Positions 19,090 to 28,979 of a DNA stretch of 64,000 bases are shown here, in pieces. The DNA is from Pseudomonas fluorescens (GTDB taxonomy: Bacteria; Pseudomonadota; Gammaproteobacteria; Pseudomonadales; Pseudomonadaceae). The stretch lies in contig NZ_LT907842.1 in NCBI RefSeq assembly GCF_900215245.1, forward strand, positions 434,001 to 498,000, written 5' to 3'. Below the pieces are notes generated by a model. The model was not told where the DNA came from and did no database searches. It saw only the letters and a program-made list of their open reading frames with translations. Position 1 is the first letter of the stretch. Each line of letters opens with the position of its first letter. Made by a program: the position numbers and the translations under genes.

Positions 19090-20238
19090 TCACAACCCCA
19101 TCTGCTTGCTGATGATTTCATTCATCACTTCGCGGGTGCCGCCACCGATGGACAGGATGCGGTTGTCGCGATACAGCCGCTCCACCAGGCTGCCGCGCAT
19201 GTAGCCTTGGCCGCCAAGGATCTGCACGGCGTCGTAAGTGACGCGATCGGCAGTGTCGGTGGCCAGGTTCTTGGCCATGGAGATTTCCTTGATCACACTC
19301 ATGCCTGCGGCCATTTTTGCTGCCTGGCGATACGTGAATTCCCGCGACACTTCCACCGCCGTCGCCATCTCGGCCAGCCGATGCTTGAGCACCTGGAATT
19401 TGCCGATGGGTTTGCCAAAGGCTTCGCGCTGGGCGGCCCATTTGAGGCTTTCCTCCAGCGCCAGTTGCGCGGTCATATTGGCCATCAACGCCAGGGCCAG
19501 GCGCTCGCTTTGGAAGTTGCCCATGATGCAGGCAAAGCCCACGTTCTCGACGCCGATCAGGTTGCCCACAGGCACGTGGCAATCGTCAAAGAACAACTCC
19601 GCCGTGTCCGACGCCCACCAACCCATTTTCTTCAACGGCTGACCGACCGTGAAGCCCGGCGTACCTTTTTCGATGAGCACTAAGCTGATACCGCCAAAGC
19701 CCGGCCCGCCTGTGCGGACGGCCACGGTGTAGAAGTCTGCACGGTTGCCGCTGGTGATAAAGGTTTTGCTGCCGCTCACCCGGTAATGCTCGCCATCACG
19801 GATCGCGCGGGTTTGCAGGTTGGCCACATCGGAGCCACCGCCAGGCTCGGTAACGGCCAGGGCGATGATCTTTTCGCCGGCCAACACCTGGGGCGCGACG
19901 CGGTCACGCACTTCGGGCCGCGCCCATTTGACGACGGGCGGCAGGCCGATATCCAGCGAACCCAGCCCTGCAACGACCCCACCGGAACCACAGCGCATCA
20001 ACTCTTCGCTGGCAGCGACTTTGGCAAACAGATCACCTTCGTGACTGCCGCCCAGACTCTCCGCGTAACCGATACCCAGAATCCCCGCAGCGCCGGCCTT
20101 GCGGTACAGCTCGCGAGGAAAGCTTTCCGCCTCCTCCCATTGTTCGATGCCCGGCAACATCTCGCGCTCGACAAAACGGCGCACGCTGTCGCGGACCAAT
20201 TGGTGGCTGGGGTCGAAGTAGTCCTGATAGGCAGACAT
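19090..20238 (-). CDS. Acyl-CoA dehydrogenase
   Basis: A 382-residue flavoprotein of the acyl-CoA dehydrogenase family, catalysing alpha,beta-desaturation of an acyl-CoA with electrons passed to ETF. Family signatures seen are ALAVTEPGGGSDVANLQT, the substrate/FAD loop, and the C-terminal QILGGQGYMRGS followed by RDNRILSIGGGTREV. The usual catalytic glutamate region (REVMNEI) is near the end, as in short-chain types. The ATG at 20238 (MSAYQDYF) has GGAG seven bases upstream; a TTG two codons earlier is unlikely. The substrate is unknown. Confidence 0.92.
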   Translation of the reverse strand: MSAYQDYFDPSHQLVRDSVRRFVEREMLPGIEQWEEAESFPRELYRKAGAAGILGIGYAESLGGSHEGDLFAKVAASEELMRCGSGGVVAGLGSLDIGLPPVVKWARPEVRDRVAPQVLAGEKIIALAVTEPGGGSDVANLQTRAIRDGEHYRVSGSKTFITSGNRADFYTVAVRTGGPGFGGISLVLIEKGTPGFTVGQPLKKMGWWASDTAELFFDDCHVPVGNLIGVENVGFACIMGNFQSERLALALMANMTAQLALEESLKWAAQREAFGKPIGKFQVLKHRLAEMATAVEVSREFTYRQAAKMAAGMSVIKEISMAKNLATDTADRVTYDAVQILGGQGYMRGSLVERLYRDNRILSIGGGTREVMNEIISKQMGL

Positions 20239-20317
20239 CGGCAAGCTCCACGCTGAGGTAGATCGAACTTACCAAGCGCTTGCTTGGTTATCAAGCGATC
20301 AAGCTCACACAAAACAG

Positions 20318-20407
20318 TGTGGGAGCGGGCTTGCTCGCGAATGCGCGGGTTCAGTCAATACATCTGCTGACTGACACCCCACATTCGCGAGCACGCCCGC
20401 TTGCACA
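20318..20407. repeat. REP doublet in inverted orientation
   Basis: Two REP units, TGTGGGAGCGGGCTTGCTCG and its near complement ending GCCCGCTTGCACA, separated by about 38 bases. This is the layout called REPIN. It lies between recR and the upstream end of the acyl-CoA dehydrogenase gene. Confidence 0.85.
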
Positions 20408-20426
20408 TTTTGAACGGTGACGAGCG

Positions 20427-21029
20427 TTAAAGGGCGATCGGTTTGCGACCTGCAAACGAATGCGCCAACGTGCCGCCATCGACCAATTCCAGCTCACCCC
20501 CCAGCGGCACGCCGTGGGCGATACGCGACGTCACCAGCCCTTTGTTGCTCAACAGCTGGGCGATGTAATGCGCGGTCGCCTCACCTTCCACCGTTGGGTT
20601 GGTCGCCAGGATCACCTCGGTAAAGGTGCCCTGCTCTTGAATGCGTGCCACCAGTTGCGGAATGCCGATGGCTTCCGGCCCCAGGCCGTCCAACGGCGAG
20701 AGGTGCCCTTTAAGCACAAAGTAGCGCCCGCGATAGCCGGTCTGCTCTACCGCATACACATCCATCGGCCCCTCTACCACGCACAGCAACGTGTCGTCGC
20801 GGCGCGGGTCGGCACATTGCGGGCAGAGTTCTTCTTCGGTGAGGGTGCGGCACTGGCGGCAGTGGCCCACGCCGGTCATGGCCTGGCTCAAGGCCTGGGC
20901 CAAGCGCGTGCCGCCGCTGCGATCCCGCTCCAGCAGTTGCAGCGCCATACGCTGGGCGGTTTTCTGACCCACACCCGGCAAGGTACGCAGGGCGTCGATC
21001 AGTTGGCGAATCAGAGGGCTGAAGCTCAT
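20427..21029 (-). CDS. recR: Recombination protein RecR
   Basis: A 200-residue protein that with RecO and RecF loads RecA at gaps. It has the helix-hairpin-helix [17 protein letters not shown], a four-cysteine zinc finger ([16 protein letters not shown]), and a Toprim domain ([14 protein letters not shown]). The frame reaches 21047, but the ATG at 21029 (MSFSPLIRQ) is the normal start. It lies in the conserved dnaX-ybaB-recR order, although a CurA-like gene is inserted between ybaB and recR. Confidence 0.96.
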   Translation of the reverse strand: MSFSPLIRQLIDALRTLPGVGQKTAQRMALQLLERDRSGGTRLAQALSQAMTGVGHCRQCRTLTEEELCPQCADPRRDDTLLCVVEGPMDVYAVEQTGYRGRYFVLKGHLSPLDGLGPEAIGIPQLVARIQEQGTFTEVILATNPTVEGEATAHYIAQLLSNKGLVTSRIAHGVPLGGELELVDGGTLAHSFAGRKPIAL

Positions 21030-21095
21030 GGGGCAATGGTCCGACAAAACAACGAGACGCGGTTTATACCCGCGCCCCGGATTAGCGTCAAATGG

Positions 21096-22130
21096 TCAAT
21101 CCTGTGCGACGCGCACCACCAACTTGCCGAAGTTGCGCCCCTCAAGCAAACCGATAAAGGCTTCCGGCGCCTGCTCCAGGCCCTCGACCACGTCTTCGCG
21201 GAACTTGATCTTGCCATCGCGCACCCACGGCGCCATGGCGCTGAGGAATTCAGGCTGGCGATCACCGTAGTCGTCGAACACGATAAAGCCCTGGATGCGC
21301 ACGCGCTTGGTCAGCAAGGTGCGTTGCAGCGCCGGCAGACGGTCGGGACCGCTCGGCGCTTCATGGGCGTTGTAGCCGGCGATCAAGCCGCACAGGGGAA
21401 TCCGCGCTTTGGGGTTGAGCAACGGCAGCACCGCATCGAACACCTTGCCGCCGACGTTTTCAAAGTAAATGTCCACGCCGTTGGCGCAGGCCAGGGCCAG
21501 CTCGTTGGCAAAATCGGCGCTCTTGTGATCGATGCACGCGTCAAAACCCAGCTCGTCCACCACGTAGCGGCATTTGTCCGCGCCACCGGCGATGCCCACC
21601 ACTCGCAAGCCCTTGAGCTTGGCCACCTGGCCCACCACCGAACCGACGGCGCCGGAGGCAGCCGCCACCACCAGGGTTTCCCCCGCCTTGGGCTGCCCGA
21701 TATCCATCAGCCCCATGTACGCAGTCATCCCCGGCATGCCCAGTACACCCAGCGCCATTGACGGGCTCGCCAGGCCCTTGGGCACCGGGATCAGGTTACG
21801 TCCGTCGGAAACGCTGTGGCTCTGCCAGCCGGTGGAGCCGACGACCAGGTCACCCACTTCGAATTTCGGGTTACGCGATTGCTCGATACGGCTGACAGCG
21901 CCACCGGTCATAACCTCGTCGATTTCAACCGGAGCCGCGTAGGAAGGTGCGTCACTCATGCGGCCGCGCATATAGGGATCGAGGGACAGGTACAGGGTTT
22001 TCAATAGCACCTGGCCGTCCGCCAACTCGGGCAAGGTCACGCGTTCCAAGCGGAAGTTTTCCGGGGTCGGTGCGCCTTGAGGGCGCGAGACCAGCACGAC
22101 GCGCTGGTTCAGAATCGGTTCTTCAGACAT
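21096..22130 (-). CDS. NADP-dependent oxidoreductase, CurA-like MDR family
   Basis: A 344-residue medium-chain dehydrogenase/reductase without the structural zinc cysteines, of the leukotriene B4 dehydrogenase/CurA group. It probably reduces activated C=C bonds of enones with NADPH. It shows YLSLDPYMRGRMSD near the N-terminus and the nucleotide-binding motif ASGAVGSVVGQVAK around residue 160. GGAG precedes the ATG. The gene separates recR from ybaB on the same strand. The true substrate is unknown. Confidence 0.9.
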   Translation of the reverse strand: MSEEPILNQRVVLVSRPQGAPTPENFRLERVTLPELADGQVLLKTLYLSLDPYMRGRMSDAPSYAAPVEIDEVMTGGAVSRIEQSRNPKFEVGDLVVGSTGWQSHSVSDGRNLIPVPKGLASPSMALGVLGMPGMTAYMGLMDIGQPKAGETLVVAAASGAVGSVVGQVAKLKGLRVVGIAGGADKCRYVVDELGFDACIDHKSADFANELALACANGVDIYFENVGGKVFDAVLPLLNPKARIPLCGLIAGYNAHEAPSGPDRLPALQRTLLTKRVRIQGFIVFDDYGDRQPEFLSAMAPWVRDGKIKFREDVVEGLEQAPEAFIGLLEGRNFGKLVVRVAQD

Positions 22131-22258
22131 CAGGGAACTCCTTTATCGAATTCATCGGTATAGGGTGCAGACCCTGTAAGCCGCTTCAGGGTTCAGATTG
22201 AACGCAGTGCGTCCTCGCGGCATGACGTGACTGCCCAGCGGACGATTACCGCACAAAC

Positions 22259-22289
22259 AAAAATGCCAGGCGCGATGCCTGGCATTTTT
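22259..22289 (-). terminator. Rho-independent terminator after ybaB
   Basis: Perfect 13-base-pair stem AAAAATGCCAGGC / GCCTGGCATTTTT with a five-base loop, 22 bases beyond the ybaB stop. The T run is on both strands. Confidence 0.88.
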
Positions 22290-22310
22290 ATTAAAGCAAA
22301 AGCTCACCGA

Positions 22311-22649
22311 TCAGAACGGCAGCTTCATGCCCGGCGGCAGTTGCATGCCGGCGGTCACGCCAGACATTTTGTCCTGGCTGTTGGCTTCGATCTTGCGCAC
22401 GGCGTCGTTGACGGCCGCCGCGAACAGCGCTTCAAGCATTTCCAGGTCATCTTCACTGGCACCGGGCAACACGCTTGGGTCAATGCTCACGCGCTTGATG
22501 TCGTGACGACCGGTCATCACCACGCTGACCATATCGCCACCGGCTTTACCGGTGACTTCGGCGTTGGCCAGTTCTTCCTGCATCTTGGCCATCTTTTCCT
22601 GCATCTGCTGCGCCTGCTTCATCAGGCCGGCCATGCCACCTTTCATCAT
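22311..22649 (-). CDS. ybaB: YbaB/EbfC family nucleoid-associated protein
   Basis: A 112-residue DNA-binding protein of the YbaB/EbfC family. It starts [20 protein letters not shown], a helix typical of the family, and contains [20 protein letters not shown]. It forms dimers that bind DNA. A GAGGTGA ribosome site precedes the tandem ATGs. It lies 46 bases after dnaX and is probably co-transcribed with it. Confidence 0.95.
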   Translation of the reverse strand: MMKGGMAGLMKQAQQMQEKMAKMQEELANAEVTGKAGGDMVSVVMTGRHDIKRVSIDPSVLPGASEDDLEMLEALFAAAVNDAVRKIEANSQDKMSGVTAGMQLPPGMKLPF

Positions 22650-22695
22650 GGGAATCACCTCAAAAGTACGTGGATCAATAAGTAGCCCGGTTTTA

Positions 22696-24771
22696 TCACG
22701 CTTGGGGCACCGGGGCGTCGACAGGTTCAATAGTATCTTGGCGCACGACCGCACCAAACTGTTGCATCATTTGCTGGATGAGCGGATCACCGTGGATCGA
22801 GCTTTCCGCTTCTTGCTGACGGTTGATGCGTCGGCGTGTCGCGGCCTGGGCCGGGGTTTCCTGCTCGGGCTTGATCAGCTCGATGGTGATGGTCAGCGTG
22901 CGCTCATGGTACTGGTTCAGCGCATCGTTGAGCCGGCGTTGCTGGGTCGCGTTGAACAGCGCGCTGTGGGCCGGGTCCAGGTGCAACAGCCAATGGTCAC
23001 CATCGATGGCGATCAAGGTGCAGTTGGCCGCGATGCTGCCGGTCATGCCGGAGATCGGCAATTTCGGGAACAGCTCCAGCCACTGCAAGGCCAGGCCGGT
23101 GGCCGGGGCCGCCGCCGGTTCCGCTTCGGGCTCGGGCGCCGGTTCGGCGGTGTGCTCGCTGGCCAGGTCATCCAGGTAGCTGTAGGCCGAATCCATGTCC
23201 GGCTCGATGTAGTCTTCGTCCAGTGGCGGTTCGTCGTCGAGGTCGATGCCCGGCGTCGCAGCGTCGACTTGGGCGACCGTCGGCTCGGGCACCGGCGCAG
23301 ACACCCACTCGGGCGCGGCCGGCACAACACTGTCCGGTGTCGGTGCGGGCATCGGCGTCAGCTCGGGCTGCTCGCCGATGGTTTCCAGTACGGGCTCCAC
23401 GGCAGGCTGCAGCTCGACGTCAGGCTCGGCGTCTATCGGATCGTTCCAGGGCAGGTCAACCACCGGGGCCGGTTCGGGCTCGGGCTCGGGCTCGATCACC
23501 GGCGCCGGCTGCGGCGCTGGCTCGGCCACGGGCGCGGCAACCACAGGCTCCGGTGCCGGAGCAACCGGCGCAGGTGCAGCAACCACTGGCGCGGCCACCG
23601 CTGCGCCAGCCACTGGTTTGGCGGAATCAACTGTGGCCTGGCTGATTCCCACTGGCTTTAGCGGCTGTCTCGGTGCGTCTGCCGAGTCAGCGGGCCGGAA
23701 GGCCAGCATCCGCAGCAGGACCATTTCAAAGCCACCACGCGGGTCCGGCGCCAGGGGCAAATCCCTGCGGCCGATCAGGCCCATCTGGTAGTAAAACTGT
23801 ACGTCTTCGGCCGGCAACGCCTGGGCCAGCGCCAACACGCGGTCGCGGTCGCCATGGCCGTTGTCGACACCTTCCGGCAACGCCTGGGCGATGGCGACAC
23901 GGTGCAGCACGTTGAGGATTTCCGAGAGCACACCGTTCCAGTCCGGCCCTTGCTCCGACAAGTGGCGCACGGCTTCAAGCAATGCCTTGGCATCACCTTC
24001 GATCAGCGCGTGCAGCACGTCGAATACCTGGCCGTGGTCGAGGGTGCCGAGCATGGCGCGCACATCGGCGGCCATGACCTTGCCTTCACCGAAGGCGATG
24101 GCCTGGTCGGTGAGGCTCATGGCATCACGCATCGAACCATCGGCAGCACGGCCGAGCAGCCACAGTGCGTCGTCTTCGAACGGTACGTTCTCGACACCCA
24201 GCACGTGGGTCAAATGCTCGACCACACGCTCGGGGGTCATGTTTTTCAGGGAGAACTGCAGGCACCGCGACAGAATCGTTGCAGGAAGCTTCTGCGGGTC
24301 GGTGGTGGCCAGAATGAATTTGACGTAGGGCGGCGGCTCTTCCAGGGTTTTCAACAATGCGTTGAAGGAATGACTGGACAGCATGTGCACTTCGTCGATC
24401 AGGTAGACCTTGAAGCGGCCACGGCTCGGCGCGTACTGCACGTTGTCGAGCAATTCGCGGGTGTCTTCGACCTTGGTGCGGCTCGCGGCGTCGATCTCGA
24501 TCAGGTCGACGAAACGCCCTTCGTCGATTTCGCGGCACACCGAACACGTGCCGCAAGGCGTCGACGTGATGCCGGTTTCGCAGTTCAGGCATTTGGCAAT
24601 AATGCGCGCAATGGTGGTCTTGCCCACCCCGCGCGTACCGGTGAACAGGTAGGCATGGTGCAGCCGTTGGCTGTCCAAGGCATTGATCAGAGCCTTGAGC
24701 ACATGGGTCTGGCCGACCATTTCGCGGAACGAGCGCGGACGCCATTTACGTGCAAGAACCTGATAACTCAT
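22696..24771 (-). CDS. dnaX: DNA polymerase III subunits tau/gamma
   Basis: A 691-residue clamp-loader ATPase. Domains in order: AAA+ module (about residues 1-230) with Walker [14 protein letters not shown], a four-cysteine zinc site ([19 protein letters not shown]), [20 protein letters not shown] and sensor [10 protein letters not shown]; the clamp-loader collar (240-370); a long Pro/Ala/Glu-rich linker (about 385-560); and the tau C-terminal domain binding the polymerase. The ATG at 24771 ([12 protein letters not shown]) is the family start. I did not see an obvious A-rich slippage site for gamma. The linker is unusually rich in EPEP and APAP repeats. Confidence 0.96.
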   Translation of the reverse strand: MSYQVLARKWRPRSFREMVGQTHVLKALINALDSQRLHHAYLFTGTRGVGKTTIARIIAKCLNCETGITSTPCGTCSVCREIDEGRFVDLIEIDAASRTKVEDTRELLDNVQYAPSRGRFKVYLIDEVHMLSSHSFNALLKTLEEPPPYVKFILATTDPQKLPATILSRCLQFSLKNMTPERVVEHLTHVLGVENVPFEDDALWLLGRAADGSMRDAMSLTDQAIAFGEGKVMAADVRAMLGTLDHGQVFDVLHALIEGDAKALLEAVRHLSEQGPDWNGVLSEILNVLHRVAIAQALPEGVDNGHGDRDRVLALAQALPAEDVQFYYQMGLIGRRDLPLAPDPRGGFEMVLLRMLAFRPADSADAPRQPLKPVGISQATVDSAKPVAGAAVAAPVVAAPAPVAPAPEPVVAAPVAEPAPQPAPVIEPEPEPEPAPVVDLPWNDPIDAEPDVELQPAVEPVLETIGEQPELTPMPAPTPDSVVPAAPEWVSAPVPEPTVAQVDAATPGIDLDDEPPLDEDYIEPDMDSAYSYLDDLASEHTAEPAPEPEAEPAAAPATGLALQWLELFPKLPISGMTGSIAANCTLIAIDGDHWLLHLDPAHSALFNATQQRRLNDALNQYHERTLTITIELIKPEQETPAQAATRRRINRQQEAESSIHGDPLIQQMMQQFGAVVRQDTIEPVDAPVPQA

Positions 24772-24904
24772 CGAAAACCGTCGCAACTGGGAAGCGGAAG
24801 CCGGTAATGCTAGCGGAGCAAGGGGGAAATTGCATCCGGCACGCTCGCCTAATCTGACTAAGCTTGCCTGATGGGCCCCACGAAGGCCTCAACCCGGAGA
24901 GTGT

Positions 24905-25672
24905 ATGCGCGTAATCCTGGGCGCTTTATGGATGATTTCCCTCACCAGCCTCGCGGCACCCGCGCCGTTGCGCTTCTCGATTTCCGACAGTTGGGCGATG
25001 CCCATGGCCGAAGTCGAACACCGCCGGCCCACTCAGGGCATTTTGTATGACTTGATGTTGAGCCTGGCCACCCAGGTCGGGCGCCCGGCCGAGTTCCACG
25101 TACTGGCACGGCCCCGCATCGCCGCTGCCATGGCGCACGGCGACATTGACGTGCGCTGCTATGTGGCCCGGGACTGGGTCGACAACCTGTCCGGCGACTA
25201 CATCTGGAGCGTGCCCCTGATGGTGCAACGAAATGTGCTGGCGAGCAGCCCGGCAGCGCCACAACCGGTGCAGGTCAGTGAGCTGGCACCCCAGTCGATC
25301 GGCACCGTGCTTACCTACCACTACGCCACGCTCGACCCGCTGTTCGCCAGCGGCCGGCTGACCCGTGACGATTCGCGCAGCGAGGCGCTGGTGCTGCAAA
25401 AGCTGGTGGCCGGGCGCTATAAATACGCCGTCATCAATGAATGGGTGCTGGACCGCTTCAACCTCAACCTGCCTGCCGACCAGCAGTTGCCCAAGGCCGC
25501 CGTGATCGACGAGCAAAGCCTGGGTTGCATCGTGCGCAATGACCCGAAAGTCCCGGTGCAACGGATCTTGCGCACACTGTTGCGGATGAAAATGTCGGGC
25601 GAGATCGATGACATCATCAAGCTGTACACCGGTGAAAATGCGCAACCGCTGCCGACTCCTGACAAGAACTGA
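24905..25672 (+). CDS. Periplasmic substrate-binding protein, family 3
   Basis: A 255-residue protein with a signal peptide (residues 1-18, cleavage near SLAAPA) and the fold of amino-acid-type solute-binding proteins (SBP_bac_3): an N-terminal lobe with YDLMLSLATQVGRPAEFHVL and a hinge at YAVINEWVLDRFN. No permease or ATPase gene is adjacent, so it may act as a stand-alone sensor or feed a distant ABC transporter. GGAGAG precedes the ATG. The ligand is unknown. Confidence 0.82.
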   Translation: MRVILGALWMISLTSLAAPAPLRFSISDSWAMPMAEVEHRRPTQGILYDLMLSLATQVGRPAEFHVLARPRIAAAMAHGDIDVRCYVARDWVDNLSGDYIWSVPLMVQRNVLASSPAAPQPVQVSELAPQSIGTVLTYHYATLDPLFASGRLTRDDSRSEALVLQKLVAGRYKYAVINEWVLDRFNLNLPADQQLPKAAVIDEQSLGCIVRNDPKVPVQRILRTLLRMKMSGEIDDIIKLYTGENAQPLPTPDKN

Positions 25673-25726
25673 CAGGGCCCTCTCCTAAACTGGGCTGACT
25701 CAACCGCCCGTTCTCAAGGAGCCTGT

Positions 25727-26098
25727 ATGAACACCGTCGCCCACTACTTTCTGCTGTACGTAGACAGCCCGGCCACCAGCGCCAACTTCTATAGCCGCCT
25801 GCTGGACAAGCCCCCGGTGGAGTTGAACCCGACGTTTGCCCTGTTCATCCTCGACACCGGTGTGAAGCTGGGGCTGTGGTCACGGCACACCGTAGAGCCG
25901 GCCGCCCGGATCACTGGCGGCGGCGGCGAGGTAGGCTTTTCCCTGCCCGACAATGCCGCGGTCGACGCCCTGCACGCTCAGTGGGTAGCGAGCGGCGCGA
26001 CGATCATCCAGTCACCGACCACCCTGGACTTCGGTTACACCTTTGTCGCCCAGGACCTTGATGGCCACCGGCTTCGCGCGTTCAGCCTGAGCGACTGA
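25727..26098 (+). CDS. VOC family (glyoxalase-fold) protein
   Basis: A 123-residue vicinal-oxygen-chelate protein with the paired beta-alpha-beta-beta-beta layout: YFLLYVDSPATSANFYSRLL at the start and FVAQDLDGHRLRAF at the end. Such proteins bind metal and act as dioxygenases, isomerases or drug-binding proteins. AAGGAG precedes the ATG. Its last 87 bases overlap the 3' end of the convergent transporter gene. Confidence 0.85.
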   Translation: MNTVAHYFLLYVDSPATSANFYSRLLDKPPVELNPTFALFILDTGVKLGLWSRHTVEPAARITGGGGEVGFSLPDNAAVDALHAQWVASGATIIQSPTTLDFGYTFVAQDLDGHRLRAFSLSD

Positions 26099-26971
26099 TC
26101 GCCAGCGGCCCTCCAGGCTGATGGCCGCGACGCTGGCCAGTACAATCACACCGCCCAGCACCACCTGCAGGGCAATGTGTTCGCCCAGCAGCGTCGCGGC
26201 CATCACCATGGCGACCGGCGGAATCAGGTACATCGCCAGCGAGGCGCGGCTGACGTCGATGTGTTTCAACACATACCCCCACGCCAGATACGCCAGGGCA
26301 CTCGGAAAGATCCCCAGCACCAGCACCGCGAGGTTTTCCGGCAACGGCGCCTGCCCGACAGCATTGGCCAGGCCCGGCAGGTTCACACACAGCATCAGCG
26401 TGCCCGCCCACACCATGTAGCACGCCATGGTCAGCGGACTGTAGCGATGCGCGTAGTGTTTCTGGATGGCGAAGTACACGCTCCACGACACGGCCGCCAA
26501 TAAAATCAGCAAACCGCGCGGGTCGATTTCGCCTAAGCCATGATCGCCCCAGATCACCACCAGCACGCCGACCAACCCCAACAGCACGCAGCCCCAACGC
26601 CAGACACTGACCCGCTCCTTCAAGGCAAAAAACGCGATCAGCACACTGAACAGCGGCGCCGACTGCGCGAGCACACTGGACGCCGCCGCCGTCACCCATT
26701 GCTGCCCATAGTTGAGGCTGGTGTGGTGCAGGAACACCCCGAAAAACCCCAGCACCAGCAGCCACGGCAGATCCTGCAAACGCGGGCGCGCGATGCCCAC
26801 CAGCACGGCCACACCCGCCATGAATACCGATGCGATCAAGAACCGCAGCAACGCCAACTGACCGGGGCTGTAACTGTGCAGCCCCATGTGCACGCCAATC
26901 GGTGAATAGGCCCAACAGAGGATGACGCCGGCGATGACTAGCGTAAGCTTTAAGGATGACGGGGTATTCAT
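26012..26971 (-). CDS. DMT-superfamily EamA transporter
   Basis: A 319-residue inner membrane exporter with ten predicted helices in two EamA repeats (SPIGVHMGLHSYSPGQLALL in the first, MACYMVWAGTLMLCVNLPGL in the second, and the end-of-repeat motif LGEHIALQVVLGGVIVLASV). The ATG at 26971 begins MNTPSSLKLTLVIAG. About 30 extra residues at the C-terminus run into the VOC gene on the opposite strand. It is divergent from a LysR gene that probably controls it. The exported compound is unknown; amino acids or metabolites are usual. Confidence 0.88.
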   Translation of the reverse strand: MNTPSSLKLTLVIAGVILCWAYSPIGVHMGLHSYSPGQLALLRFLIASVFMAGVAVLVGIARPRLQDLPWLLVLGFFGVFLHHTSLNYGQQWVTAAASSVLAQSAPLFSVLIAFFALKERVSVWRWGCVLLGLVGVLVVIWGDHGLGEIDPRGLLILLAAVSWSVYFAIQKHYAHRYSPLTMACYMVWAGTLMLCVNLPGLANAVGQAPLPENLAVLVLGIFPSALAYLAWGYVLKHIDVSRASLAMYLIPPVAMVMAATLLGEHIALQVVLGGVIVLASVAAISLEGRWRSVAQAERAKPVAIKVLGDKGVTEVQGGR

Positions 26972-27073
26972 CGACGGCGTCCAGAAACTGAGAAGGAATA
27001 CCGTCAGTCTTGGCCTGAGCAAGACGTAGGACAATTGACCGTTTCTGACTTCTGAAATCACTGGAACTGAGCA

Positions 27074-27937
27074 ATGGAACTGGCCCAACTGAAAATGGTG
27101 CGAGCCGTGGCACAAACCGGCAGCGTGGCCCAGGCCGCTCTGCAATTGCACTGCGTGCCCTCCAACATCACCACGCGTATCAAGCAGTTGGAAGGCGAGT
27201 TGGGCACGCCGCTGTTTATTCGTGCGGGCCGTGGGCTGGCGATCAGTGCCGCCGGTGAAATCTTCCTGGACTACTGCGAGCGCATCCTGGCGTTGGTGGA
27301 CGAGTCCAAACGCGCGGTGGATGCCAACGCCATTCCGCGCGGCACCTTGCGCATCGGCGCGGTAGAGTCCAGCGCCAGCGGGCGCCTGCCGCCGTTGCTG
27401 GCGGAATACCATCGCCGTTACCCGAACGTCACCCTTGAGCTGGTCACCGGCGCCTGGGCGCAACTGCTGGACGACCTGCAACACCATCGTCTCGACGTGG
27501 CGTTGGTCGCCTCCGGCGGCAAACGCGCCAAGCTCGAACGCTGCGTGGTCTACAGCGAGCGCCTGGTGCTGATTGCCAGCGCGTCCAGCGCGCCGATCAA
27601 CAGTGCCGAAGACCTCGCGGGCCGCACGCTGCTGGTGTGGCCAACGGGTTGCCCGTATCGCGCCGCATTGGAGAACTGGATCAAACCCCATGACGTCAAG
27701 CCAAGCATCGCCAGCTATGCCAGCTGGGGCACGATCATCGGTTGTGTCAGCGCAGGCATTGGCGTGGCGCTGGCACCGGAAGGCATCCTGGCCCGCTATG
27801 AGCAGGCCAACCAGCTGACGTCCTACCGGTTTGAGGAGTTGCAGGCCGTGGACAACCTGCTGTTTTGGCACACTGACACCCAGCGGCACCTGGCACGGGA
27901 TGCGTTTGCCGAGCTGCTGCGCGAGGCTTTCGGCTAA
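27074..27937 (+). CDS. LysR family transcriptional regulator
   Basis: A 287-residue LysR regulator with an N-terminal winged helix (MVRAVAQTGSVAQAALQLHC, then SNITTRIKQLEGELGTPLF) and an effector-binding domain from about residue 90. It is divergent from the EamA exporter with 102 bases between, the classical arrangement for control of the neighbour. The effector is unknown. Confidence 0.92.
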   Translation: MELAQLKMVRAVAQTGSVAQAALQLHCVPSNITTRIKQLEGELGTPLFIRAGRGLAISAAGEIFLDYCERILALVDESKRAVDANAIPRGTLRIGAVESSASGRLPPLLAEYHRRYPNVTLELVTGAWAQLLDDLQHHRLDVALVASGGKRAKLERCVVYSERLVLIASASSAPINSAEDLAGRTLLVWPTGCPYRAALENWIKPHDVKPSIASYASWGTIIGCVSAGIGVALAPEGILARYEQANQLTSYRFEELQAVDNLLFWHTDTQRHLARDAFAELLREAFG

Positions 27938-27998
27938 CCCAGGCGAGCTCGTTTACGCTATTCTCCGGCGAAATTAATTCAAAATGTAAGGGACTACC

Positions 27999-28901
27999 AT
28001 GAATTACATCCGCCTATTGCTCGCGGCGGCCGCCCTGAGCCTGCCTGCCGCACTCGCCTCTGCCGCCCCCACGCCTGCGCCCGTTGAAGCCAGCGCACCG
28101 GCCGAAACCGCCGAGCACTTTCTCGCTTCACTCAAGCAAAAGACCGGCACGGTCACGCTGCCCAGTGGCATTGCAACCCTCAAGCTTAACGATGAGTTCT
28201 ACTACCTCGACCCGGCCGACACCGAGCGCCTGCTGACCGATGGCTGGGGCAACCCGCCAGGCTTCAAGACCCTGGGCATGATCGTGCCGAAAGCTGTAAG
28301 CCCACTGTCGGAGCGCGGCTGGGGCGTGATCGTCAGTTATAAGGCAGACGGCCACGTGTCCGACGAAGACGCCGCGAAAATCGACTACGCCGAACTGCTC
28401 AAGCAAATGCAGGAAGACGACGACGCCGACAACAAGGAGCGCCAGAAACAAGGCTACGCCGGCCTGCACCTGTTGGGCTGGGCCGAGCCGCCGCACTACG
28501 ACGACACTACCCACAAAATGTATTGGGCCCGCGAGCTGAAAGCCGACGACGCCCAGCAGACCACCCTCAACTACAGCATCCGCGTATTGGGTCGTGAAGG
28601 CGTTCTGGAACTCAATGCCGTCGCCGCCATGGTCGACCTGCCGACCATCAAGCAGGAAATGCCCAAAGTCCTGGCCTTTACCAACTTCACCGACGGCAAC
28701 CTGTACACCGACTTCAACCCGAAGACCGACAAGCTTGCCACGTACGGCCTCGCGGCGTTGGTTGCCGGCGGGATCGCCGCCAAGGCCGGGCTGTTCGCCA
28801 AAATCGGCATATTCCTGCTGGCGGCGAAGAAGTTTCTGGTAATCGGCGTGGTGGCGTTGCTCGCCCTGCTCCGCAAGCTGTTCAACCGCAACAAAGCCTG
28901 A
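27999..28901 (+). CDS. DUF2167 family membrane protein
   Basis: A 300-residue protein with a signal peptide (cleavage near ASAAPTP), a periplasmic domain of the DUF2167 family (LNDEFYYLDPADTERLLTDG, VISYKADGHVSDEDAA-like and LHLLGWAEPPHYDDTTHKMY) and C-terminal hydrophobic segments around residues 250-290 ending in a basic tail RKLFNRNKA. The function of the family is not established. AAGGGA precedes the ATG. Confidence 0.88.
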   Translation: MNYIRLLLAAAALSLPAALASAAPTPAPVEASAPAETAEHFLASLKQKTGTVTLPSGIATLKLNDEFYYLDPADTERLLTDGWGNPPGFKTLGMIVPKAVSPLSERGWGVIVSYKADGHVSDEDAAKIDYAELLKQMQEDDDADNKERQKQGYAGLHLLGWAEPPHYDDTTHKMYWARELKADDAQQTTLNYSIRVLGREGVLELNAVAAMVDLPTIKQEMPKVLAFTNFTDGNLYTDFNPKTDKLATYGLAALVAGGIAAKAGLFAKIGIFLLAAKKFLVIGVVALLALLRKLFNRNKA

Positions 28902-28916
28902 ACCCCGCACATACAA

Positions 28917-28947
28917 ACGCCGCAGTCTGCCTGGCAGGCTGCGGCGT
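28917..28947. terminator. Stem-loop between convergent genes
   Basis: ACGCCGCAG / CTGCGGCGT arms plus an inner CTGC/GCAG pairing make a strong hairpin between the DUF2167 gene and the exported SH3-like gene. There is no T run, so termination is probable but not certain. Confidence 0.5.
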
Positions 28948-28979
28948 AGCGGGTTAACTCAGGCTAGCGGTGGCATCGC

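Noticed and set aside
20427..21761. A 433-codon plus-strand frame across recR and the CurA-like gene
   Set aside because: Complement of two recognised genes on the other strand.
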